Origin: a bacterium
Lineage (GTDB): Bacteria > Gemmatimonadota > Glassbacteria > GWA2-58-10
Direction: 5' to 3'
Assembly (NCBI GenBank): GCA_021372515.1
Contig: JAJFUG010000194.1
Coordinates: 1 to 13,815 of the forward strand
DNA length: 13,815 nucleotides
The notes under the pieces were generated by a model. That model was not told where the DNA came from, made no database searches, and saw only the letters and a program-made list of their open reading frames with translations. Below are positions 7,930 to 13,583 of the stretch, piece by piece. The position numbers were made by a program, and so were the translations under genes. Within the stretch, counting starts at the first letter, position 1. The number at the start of each line of letters is the position of its first letter.

Positions 7930-8718
7930 TCAGCGGCGCCTGGTGAACTTGAACAGGCCGCAACCGTAGCTGCTCTGCCTGGCTGACTCCAGCGAGCGGT
8001 CTCCGGAGACGATCTCCCCGGCGTCGTCTATCAACAGGAACTCGACCAGGTCGAGCCTGCCGAAAAGATCGAGCACGGTCTGCGGATCGAATACCCGGTG
8101 CCCGTCGAAACAGAGGCGCTCGCGGCCGACCGGCACTGAGACGAGCAGGACACCTCCCGGCCGCAGGACCCTCTGTAGCTCTTCGGCCGCGGCCCTGTAG
8201 GACTGGGGGGCGACCGGGTCGCCGTAGCGCCCCAGGCCGACATGCTCCAGCACGTGCAGGCAGCTCAACGAGTCGATGGAGCCGGGCTCGAACGGAATGC
8301 CGGTCAGCGAGCCCCGACGGTACTCGAAGCCCTCAACCCCGATATCCAGCGGCCGGATGTCAATATAGCACACCCGGGTGAAAACGAGCAGGTGCGAGAC
8401 GAACCCATCCACCCGCGAGCCGATATCCACGTGATACCCGGCCCGGCTGGCAAAAACGGATCTGGCCGCCCACAGGTCCTGGACGAAGTAGTGCGGATCG
8501 ACACGGGCGGCCGGAGAAAACCGGTCGTAGGTGTGGTAGCTTATGTCGACGGGAGAAAACTGAAACCTGCGCTCGGTGTCAAGCCGACGGTAGCGCTGAA
8601 TGTTTCGGAGAAACACGGGGTACGCGGCAAGCTTTCGCGCCACCGCCCGCGGGTCGAATAGCAGCATGTCGAAAAGATCCAGCCCGTACGAGATACATTT
8701 TTTCAGATTGCCCCACAT
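7930..8718 (-). CDS. DUF268 family protein, methyltransferase-like
   Basis: Member of the DUF268 group, a Rossmann-fold family related to SAM methyltransferases and common in O-antigen and capsule clusters; no reaction is firmly assigned. Signatures are HVDIGSRVDGFVSHL (96-110), CYIDIRPL (117-124) and CLHVLEHVGLGRYGDP (153-168), followed by LQRVLRPGGVLLVSVPVG, which mirrors the last strands of a methyltransferase. The glycine-rich motif I is altered (DIGSRVDG), so SAM binding is not assured. Length 262. The start at 8718 has GGAG eight bases upstream; the longer reading to 8796 would overlap the upstream gene. It stops 13 bases before the next gene in a TGAGGAG that doubles as that gene's ribosome binding site. 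Function as a sugar methyltransferase is inferred. Confidence 0.82.
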   Translation of the reverse strand: MWGNLKKCISYGLDLFDMLLFDPRAVARKLAAYPVFLRNIQRYRRLDTERRFQFSPVDISYHTYDRFSPAARVDPHYFVQDLWAARSVFASRAGYHVDIGSRVDGFVSHLLVFTRVCYIDIRPLDIGVEGFEYRRGSLTGIPFEPGSIDSLSCLHVLEHVGLGRYGDPVAPQSYRAAAEELQRVLRPGGVLLVSVPVGRERLCFDGHRVFDPQTVLDLFGRLDLVEFLLIDDAGEIVSGDRSLESARQSSYGCGLFKFTRRR

Positions 8719-8758
8719 CAGGTTCACTCCCGTATCGTCCCTGGTTTCCAGGACACCG

Positions 8759-10048
8759 TCAACCCGGCTTCGTTCCAGGCGTCGCGAGCAGGCCACGGAC
8801 CGCCCGGTGCAGAGGTTCGCGCAGCAGGCCGAAACCCAGGCTCAGGAGTACCACCAGGCTGAACCAAGTGCAGACCTGTTCCAGGATGGCGATTGCCTCA
8901 ACCAGGGCATCCCGGGCCGCCTCCTGATGTGCAACTTTCCCGACCAGCCTGACCGTGGCCACCCCGAACTCGCTCCAGAGCACAATCATTATCGCCGCCA
9001 GCAGCAGGCGCAGAATCAGCCGGAACGAGGGGGAGGTTTCGGGGGAACCGTGCCGCTCCATCAACAGCGGCATGGTCGGGATAAAATAGATGCACCTGTA
9101 ATCGTAGTTGGTGGTGCTGAAAAAACAGAAAGCCAGAACCGAGACCCCGCACAGGAAAAACAGGCCGTCTATCGAACCGCAGCCGCGCAGCGCCGCTTCG
9201 CTTCTTGCAGAAAACCCCAGCGCCGTCATCCAGGCAGCCACACTCAGTGCCGCAATCGAGATTCCGGAAACGGCCGGCGCCAGCCCAAGACGGCAGAACA
9301 GGAGCAGGCTCCCGAAAGTGTACCTTCCCAGCGGCTGAAGAAAATCCCTCGCGCGTATCAAAGCGATGTCGGCCCGGCTCCACCACAGGAAAAGGGCCAG
9401 ACCGGCGACGATAACGGCGATCTTGAGCCAGAATGGTCTTTTTTCGCGCTCGGCGCGCACGAGAGCGGTGTACGCGGCAGCCGGATAGTACTTGAGGCAG
9501 CTCGCCAGGAATATGAGGCCCACTCCCAGCCAGAGCCTGGATTGCAGCTTTCCGGACAGCAGGAGCACGGACGCCGTCAGAAGGCTGAACACGATCAGGT
9601 CGTTGTTGGCTCTTTCCACCCCCAGCATTACCGCCGGGGAAAGAAGCACCGCCGCCGCCAGAATCAGTTCTCCCGGGCCGCGCGGCCTGAGCAGAAGGAC
9701 CGCACAGGCGAGAAACAACGCCACAATGACTACCGAGGCCGCAGTGTTGAACCGCTCCGTAAGTCCGGTGTACCTGAGCCACAGCCAGACCCTGGAATAA
9801 ACGTGCGGCCGGCCGTACGGGTCGAGCGGGTTCGCCCTCTGCACGTCGTACCCCGCCCGACTGCCGTCCACCGCCGCAAGGACAGCCAGCATGTCCCCGA
9901 AGGGGTGGTCCAGGGCCGGTACTCCGCCGTACACCCACAGCCTGCCGCCGAACATCGCCGCCAGGTATAAAGCCAGGGCCACCAACAGGAACAAAGACCA
10001 TCGCCTGGAATAAAAAAACCCGGCCTGTCTCACGTTGTCCGGTCGCAT
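8759..10048 (-). CDS. GT87/DUF2029-like integral membrane glycosyltransferase
   Basis: Multi-spanning membrane protein (about 10 hydrophobic segments in 429 residues) resembling GT-C enzymes of family GT87, which use polyprenyl-phosphate sugars on the outer face of the cytoplasmic membrane. The first helix (about 18-34) is followed by a loop with HPFGDMLAVL, whose Asp52 is a candidate catalytic acid, and by NPLDPYGRPHVYS. GVERANNDLIVFSLL (143-157) matches the conserved membrane motif of DUF2029 proteins, and CLKYYPAA follows it. The start at 10048 is a guess: the ribosome site is poor, and a longer frame to 10186 would overlap the flippase gene. It is 91 bases from the flippase stop. A role in adding a side-branch sugar or mannose-like residue after flipping is inferred. 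It could instead be a polymerase-like protein, but the NND motif argues against that. Confidence 0.72.
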   Translation of the reverse strand: MRPDNVRQAGFFYSRRWSLFLLVALALYLAAMFGGRLWVYGGVPALDHPFGDMLAVLAAVDGSRAGYDVQRANPLDPYGRPHVYSRVWLWLRYTGLTERFNTAASVVIVALFLACAVLLLRPRGPGELILAAAVLLSPAVMLGVERANNDLIVFSLLTASVLLLSGKLQSRLWLGVGLIFLASCLKYYPAAAYTALVRAEREKRPFWLKIAVIVAGLALFLWWSRADIALIRARDFLQPLGRYTFGSLLLFCRLGLAPAVSGISIAALSVAAWMTALGFSARSEAALRGCGSIDGLFFLCGVSVLAFCFFSTTNYDYRCIYFIPTMPLLMERHGSPETSPSFRLILRLLLAAIMIVLWSEFGVATVRLVGKVAHQEAARDALVEAIAILEQVCTWFSLVVLLSLGFGLLREPLHRAVRGLLATPGTKPG

Positions 10049-10139
10049 CGCTGACGTATCCAACCTTTTCGAGCCGCCTTCGGTTCTCGTGGCAAATGGT
10101 TCCGCCCCCGACCGGATGGCTTCCGGCGTTGGGAGCGTG

Positions 10140-11642
10140 TCATTGGCTGAATGCCCGGACTTTCTGCAATAAGTATTCCCGGACATGGTCCGACTGCCAG
10201 GCGCAGAACGCCAGACAAGTGCAGAAACATCCCGCGATTACAAGCAGCATGCCTGCCGCGCCCAGGCCCTTCGGCGCCGCCAGCCGGAAAATCCATCCAA
10301 CCAGGGCGGCACATAGCAACGGCCGGCCGACATCCAGGACATACCAGCGCCACAGATGGCCCCGCAGCAGGCGACGGTGCATCAGGGGGATATTCGAAAC
10401 CAAGTAGCCGCAGTTGAGCGCCAGCCAGGCCGCCGCAGCTCCAACGCCCCCGTAAAGCGGTGCCAGTACCCAGACCAGGGGAGCCAGCAGTAGCGTGGCC
10501 GCCAGGTTGGTGTACAGCATCAGCTGCGGCCAGCCCGCGGCGAACTGCAGGTTGCCCGGCACGCTGACCAGCCCGTTTAGCGCTGTCCCGATCACCAGCA
10601 GCGTGACTGTCAGGTTTGTGTTGTCCGCGGTGGCCGGGTTGCGGGTCCAGACCAGCATGGCCTCGCGCGAGAAGAAAGCCAGAGTCGCGGCCGTGGGCAG
10701 AAGCACCACCGCTACGAACTGACATGTGCGGTGGTAGAGCGCGGCCAGACGCTCCGTGTCGCGCTCCTCCACCAACTGGGTGAACCGTGGGAACAGGGCC
10801 GAGTTGAAGGGCTGGATTATCGACCAGAGGCCCGAGGCCACCGACCAGGAGAGGGTGTAATAGCCGAACATCTCCAGCGTGATCAGCTTGCTCAGGATCA
10901 CCTTGTCCAGCTGGCTCAAGGCCATGCCGATCAGCGAATTGCCCGATACGCCAAACGCGTACCCGACCAGGGAGCGGCAGACAGGCAGCCTGAAAGAGGC
11001 ACCCCCGCCGGGCAGCGGCAGACTTTTCCACAGGGCCGACGCGGTGACCGCGATCTGCAGCAGGCTGACCGCGAGCTGGCTGTAGAAGAAAGCCTCCAGG
11101 CCGGGACTGACCAGCCAAAGCGCGAGCGAGATCGTGATTCCGCGCAACGTGCTGAACCCGGCCTGGATACCGCTGGCCAGCACCTGCCGCTGCAGCCCCA
11201 TCAGGCCGCCCTGATACAGCGCCTGCGGGAACTGGAACACCAGCACCGCCGCCATTATCCGCAGCGAGCGGATCAGGGTGTCGCACGGCAGAGTGGCATT
11301 GTTCAGCCACTTCCCGGCCACCAGCGGCGCGGCCAGCCAGAGCGCCGCCCCGAACAGCAGGGCCAGGCTCCAGTAGATCACCTCGAAAGTGCGTAGCGTG
11401 TCGCGTTGCAGCCGGCGGTTCCCGCCCTCCGGCGACAGGCGCGCCATTTCCCGGGTCAGGGTCAGCCCCAGGCCGAAATCCAGCAGGCTGAACACGTTCA
11501 CCAGCGTGATCCAGAACCCTACCAGCCCGTAGCGCTCGATACCCAGAAAATGCAGGTAGACCGGAATGAACAGTAGACTTATCAGGTTGGCCCACACCCG
11601 GCCGCCCATGTTGGCGGCGATGTTCCACTTGATCTTTCCCAT
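10140..11642 (-). CDS. wzx: Wzx-type polysaccharide flippase (MATE/MVF superfamily)
   Basis: Lipid-linked oligosaccharide translocase of the inner membrane, expected to flip undecaprenyl-PP-linked repeat units. About 500 residues with 12-14 hydrophobic helices. The N-terminus MGKIKWNIAANMGGRVWANL is typical, with IPVYLHFLGIERYGLVGFW and LDFGLGLTLTREMAR following, the family's conserved first loop. The central DKVILSKLITLEMFGYYTLSW matches the second-half motif. The start at 11642 is preferred over upstream ATGs (11669, 11747) because the helical core begins right here, although the ribosome site (AGG close to the ATG) is modest. First gene of the minus-strand run and therefore probably nearest its promoter. 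The symbol describes the class rather than a proven substrate. No polymerase gene (wzy) accompanies it in this window. Confidence 0.9.
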   Translation of the reverse strand: MGKIKWNIAANMGGRVWANLISLLFIPVYLHFLGIERYGLVGFWITLVNVFSLLDFGLGLTLTREMARLSPEGGNRRLQRDTLRTFEVIYWSLALLFGAALWLAAPLVAGKWLNNATLPCDTLIRSLRIMAAVLVFQFPQALYQGGLMGLQRQVLASGIQAGFSTLRGITISLALWLVSPGLEAFFYSQLAVSLLQIAVTASALWKSLPLPGGGASFRLPVCRSLVGYAFGVSGNSLIGMALSQLDKVILSKLITLEMFGYYTLSWSVASGLWSIIQPFNSALFPRFTQLVEERDTERLAALYHRTCQFVAVVLLPTAATLAFFSREAMLVWTRNPATADNTNLTVTLLVIGTALNGLVSVPGNLQFAAGWPQLMLYTNLAATLLLAPLVWVLAPLYGGVGAAAAWLALNCGYLVSNIPLMHRRLLRGHLWRWYVLDVGRPLLCAALVGWIFRLAAPKGLGAAGMLLVIAGCFCTCLAFCAWQSDHVREYLLQKVRAFSQ

Positions 11643-11801
11643 GCCTGGCCTGTCTGGAGTAGTCAGCATACGGCGAGACAGCCCGCCACGTCGAGGAATT
11701 GTCGCTCGATCCACAACAATATTACACAATTCGGGGGAAAATGACATAAGGAAGAAATCTATATCTTTGGAATAACCTTAAACTGACTCTCGGCCAAGTC
11801 A

Positions 11802-11816
11802 TAACAAAGTTTGTTA
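11802..11816. repeat. 15-base palindrome, possible operator
   Basis: TAACAAA and TTTGTTA flank a single central G, a perfect two-fold symmetric site of 7-base arms. It lies about 160 bases upstream of the flippase start, a sensible place for a regulator of the polysaccharide operon. It could equally be an AT-rich coincidence. Confidence 0.35.
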
Positions 11817-11824
11817 AAACTGGT

Positions 11825-11863
11825 AGGATTGTACTGAACTACGGAGCACCAGGATTCTGAACT
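11825..11863. repeat. Imperfect short direct repeat
   Basis: AGGATT followed by CTGAACT occurs twice, once with three extra bases (GTA) between the two blocks (11825-11840) and once without (11851-11863). It may be a slippage duplication or paired binding sites. Confidence 0.3.
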
Positions 11864-11948
11864 TCAGCTTTTTGCTTTTGAGCCACAAGTTACATGGTAC
11901 GGGAGCCAAACCAGGTCCCAATCCGTTTATGATCGGCTTTATGCCTGA

Positions 11949-12164
11949 AAAACCTGCTTAATAGTACATTTTCAAGATATAAAGCGTAATACCTGCAATA
12001 AGCACCATGCCCAGAGAAAGATCAGCAGCGTACTGAAAGACCACCTGTGGGGCGAACAAAATATTTTGGTAATTTACCGGCAGAAGGGAATCGACGCCAA
12101 CCCATGTTATCGCTGGACCAAGGAGTGCATTGCAGATGATTACGAAGTGCCTGCTTGGCGATAA
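11949..12164 (+). pseudogene. Relic of an IS3-family OrfA (transposase HTH subunit)
   Basis: An open stretch of 71 codons without a proper start, too short and undetected as a normal gene. Its centre reads RKISSVLKDHLWGEQNI, then YRQKGIDANPCYRWTKE, which lines up with the helix-turn-helix of IS3/IS911 OrfA proteins (pattern EKIRIVLEGLRGE...LCRREGI...YYRWSKE). The diagnostic YRW-K-E ending of the recognition helix is kept, while several usual residues are changed. The frame stops at TAA 12162-12164 soon after the helix, with no leucine-zipper part and no OrfB downstream. This is therefore a decayed fragment of an insertion sequence, with the terminal repeats not recognisable. Similarity is judged by eye only. 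Confidence 0.6.
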
Positions 12165-12464
12165 TCAGTGTGAGGTAGCCAGTTCTGATTCGTATTGTGC
12201 TCCTTCAACCACTCACCCCACCCTCTCCAGCAGACTCACTACCCCGCTTCGAGACACCCTGCCCACTTTTTGGAACATGACGTCTTTCCGTAAGGAATGA
12301 CATTCAACACCCTGGCACTCTGCCAAAACTCTGCCCGACCTTCCGAATTATGCCTTTATCGCCTAATTTATCCGCCGACTCGAAACGCTGCAGATATATT
12401 TCACCAGCGCTTTTGTTTTATTTACACCGTGTTACAGATTCCCCATTTTCCCACCTCAAACATG

Positions 12465-12508
12465 TTCCCAAGCTGGACGTCGTGGTTCGAGTCCCGTCGC
12501 CCGCTCCA
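12465..12508 (+). tRNA. 3' half of a tRNA-Gly(CCC), truncated at the anticodon loop
   Basis: The sequence starts at the anticodon loop TTCCCAA (anticodon CCC), continues with the 3' anticodon-stem strand GCTGG, the variable loop ACGTC, the T-loop TTCGAGT and the acceptor strand CGCCCGC, then T and the encoded CCA. It closely follows the 3' half of glycine tRNAs of the E. coli GlyU type, which share TTCCCAAGCT and TTCGCCCGCTCCA. One G of the T-stem is missing (GTGG before the loop instead of GTGGG). Upstream there is no matching 5' half: the five bases before the loop do not pair with GCTGG and no GCGGGCG acceptor strand is present. It cannot make a functional tRNA. A tRNA-3'-end att site left by a tyrosine-type integrase is the simplest explanation. 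Confidence 0.8.
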
Positions 12509-12551
12509 GAATATACCCTCCCCCGGTGGACAAACCTCCGGGGGAATATTC
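12509..12551 (+). terminator. Long hairpin immediately after the tRNA fragment
   Basis: Directly after the CCA, GAATAT (12509-12514) pairs with ATATTC (12546-12551), and TCCCCCGG (12519-12526) with CCGGGGGA (12538-12545). A four-base bulge (ACCC) lies on one side and an 11-base loop at the top. No T-run follows, so termination would be imperfect. It may be the original downstream terminator of the tRNA gene or part of the recombination region. Confidence 0.5.
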
Positions 12552-12653
12552 CTCCAAACACCTCGCCAATTCTTGCCTATTTTTGCCCAAAAACATACCG
12601 AACAGCAGCAAACCTGGCAAATACGACAACCGGGCCTGCCGGGCGCAGATGCG

Positions 12654-12953
12654 TCAGCCATATGCTTCTGCGCTGAATTTTAAACAGATGCGACATCGAG
12701 AGAAATTGCACTGGCCTTGCCGAACTGTCAAGTATTTCTTGACAGTTGCCTCGGGAGTGAGTTCCCGCTCTTCGTAAATATTCTGAATATGAAAACTTAC
12801 ATTCTGTTTGGTAGTCTGGTACAATTCAGCCATCGCAAGCTGAGTCAGCCAGACGGTCTCCCCTTCCATACGAACCTGAATCCGGTTTTGCCCATCCTCG
12901 GTCCGGTAAATGACTATTTCCCCTTGAGGCTTTTCCGTCAAGGTTTGGCTCAT
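12654..12953 (-). pseudogene. Truncated RhuM-family gene (N-terminal part)
   Basis: The first 79 residues match the RhuM family, found beside restriction systems and in genomic islands and of uncertain function: GEIVIYRTEDGQNRIQVRME, then ETVWLTQLAMAELYQTTKQN and the helix region FHIQNIYEERELTPEATVKK, ending in YLTVRQ. Full-length members continue for roughly 200 or more residues with a conserved core (HYNLDMIISVGYRV or similar). Here only 20 unrelated residues follow, to a stop at 12654, so the gene is broken around 12717. The start at 12953 is well supported: GGAG eight bases upstream, and it overlaps by four bases (ATGA) the stop of an upstream reading frame. The break lies just before the tRNA fragment, as expected for deletion or integration at an island edge. 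Confidence 0.78.
12723..12747. repeat. 10-base perfect inverted repeat at the RhuM truncation
   Basis: AACTGTCAAG and CTTGACAGTT flank a five-base loop TATTT. On the minus strand it encodes the last conserved RhuM residues (TVKKYLTV), so it may be fortuitous. It sits within ten bases of where the homology stops. Confidence 0.55.
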
Positions 12954-13070
12954 CTGGTCATCTCCGTGAGCAGGTTCACTGTTTGTTTTCCGATATTCCG
13001 CGGGCCGGACTCGATCTCATCCAATGGACGCAGCAGCACAAAGTTAATACACAGCCGGTCACATTTGAAG
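12950..13070 (-). pseudogene. Possible C-terminal remnant of a gene coupled to RhuM
   Basis: On the minus strand an open frame ends in NFVLLRPLDEIESGPR and then NIGKQTVNLLTEMTR, with a TGA that overlaps the RhuM ATG by four bases. Such coupling and the protein-like composition suggest the tail of a real gene. No start with a ribosome site is seen inside this stretch. The frame stays open upstream through the excisionase-like gene, where it is read out of phase. Either the tail was joined by deletion, or it continues the excisionase-like gene after a frameshift. I do not recognise a family. Confidence 0.35.
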
Positions 13071-13340
13071 TCAGCTCTGCCTGGGCAGCAGGAACCATTC
13101 CGACGGCCGATGCTCCTGCGGCGGCTCCTTTTTCCGGCTTCCGTCCTGATAATGGCGGTCCAGAAAACTGTCCAGGTCCACCCGTCGAACTTTCCGGAAC
13201 CGATAGCTCCCGCTGGTTGGAAGCTCCTCGAAAGGGAGCCGTCCGCTTTCCAGCCAGCTACAGATCGTCCCCCGGCTGACCGCTGCATAACGCGCCGCTT
13301 CACTGATCGAAAAGGCTCTCTTGTCCTTGAGATTGGCCAT
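13071..13340 (-). CDS. Excisionase-family winged-helix DNA-binding protein
   Basis: Small protein of 89 residues matching the excisionase (Xis)/MerR-like DNA-binding domain. FSISEAARYAAVSRGTICSW (10-29) is the helix-turn-helix, LESGRLPFEE the turn into the wing, and YRFRKVRRVDLDSFLDRHY (46-64) the wing and last helix of the family pattern (ltveEaAeylgvs...G.lp...v...yRi...dldefl). Such proteins bend DNA to direct excision of phages and integrative elements or act as regulators. The start at 13340 has GGGAG six bases upstream. The last 25 residues are polar and of no known family. It lies about 600 bases from the tRNA-Gly scar, which fits a recombination module, but no integrase gene is in the window. 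A role as plain transcription factor or antitoxin-like regulator is equally possible. Confidence 0.75.
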   Translation of the reverse strand: MANLKDKRAFSISEAARYAAVSRGTICSWLESGRLPFEELPTSGSYRFRKVRRVDLDSFLDRHYQDGSRKKEPPQEHRPSEWFLLPRQS

Positions 13341-13470
13341 CGTTTCTCCCTCACCTCTTGGTCGCCCTGGCCGCCGGTTTTACCACCCTTCCTGATTTCC
13401 CTTCAGCCGATATTCGCCGCCTGCTCCGACGGTCGATTTTACTGTGGCGTTCGGGATCAGGGAGGGTGGA

Positions 13471-13507
13471 GCAAGATTGCAGGGTGTCATACACACCTGC
13501 ATCTTGC
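13471..13507. repeat. Strong bulged hairpin, 16 base pairs
   Basis: GCAAGA-T-TGCAGG-GTGT pairs with ACAC-A-CCTGCA-TCTTGC around a three-base loop CAT, giving 16 pairs with one single-base bulge on each arm. It lies 131 bases upstream of the excisionase-like start on the minus strand, in a gap without a credible gene. It could be a structured leader, a terminator without T-run, or a recombinase binding site. Confidence 0.6.
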
Positions 13508-13562
13508 CAGGGGATTGCTTCTCCGAAACCGTCCCCTTGGAACCCCTGGCCGAGGGCAAGGA

Positions 13563-13583
13563 ATAGAGTTTTCCAAACTCTAT
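13563..13583. repeat. 9-base inverted repeat across a stop codon
   Basis: ATAGAGTTT and AAACTCTAT flank the three bases TCC. The minus-strand TAG stop of the neighbouring partial gene lies inside one arm. There is no clear T-run, so it is either a weak terminator or a protein binding site. Confidence 0.5.

Larger units (their letters stand above)
11643..12464. other. AT-richer gene-poor spacer upstream of the polysaccharide operon
   Basis: No intact gene. The stretch is visibly AT-richer than the cluster (for example 20 G or C of 60 at 11761-11820). It should hold the promoter of the minus-strand operon, but I could not find a good -35/-10 pair. It contains a 15-base palindrome (11802-11816), an imperfect direct repeat (11825-11863) and an IS3-type OrfA relic (11949-12164). 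In 12165-12464 I see no recognisable gene, only a weak hairpin at 12282-12301 (GTC-T-TTCC, loop GTAA, GGAA-T-GAC). Confidence 0.6.

Noticed and set aside
8600-9970. Plus-strand open frame of 456 codons opposite the GT87-like gene
   Set aside because: It is an antisense shadow of a GC-rich membrane-protein gene: the translation is low in hydrophobic structure, rich in Gln, Arg and Pro, and matches no family.
10030-11628. Minus-strand frame of 532 codons overlapping the flippase in another phase
   Set aside because: The flippase frame gives a coherent multi-helix membrane protein; the alternative is Gly/Arg/Pro-rich out-of-frame translation.
12282-12301. Weak hairpin TTCC-GTAA-GGAA with outer GTC/GAC
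   Set aside because: Only seven pairs with a mismatch; not strong enough to claim as a terminator or site.
12422-12661. Minus-strand open frame containing SGRRDSNHD
   Set aside because: GRRDSN-type peptides are a known artefact of translating the antisense of a tRNA 3' end, which is what lies here.
12297-12683. Plus-strand open frames across the tRNA fragment
   Set aside because: They run through the tRNA fragment and its hairpin, have no ribosome site and no recognisable domain.
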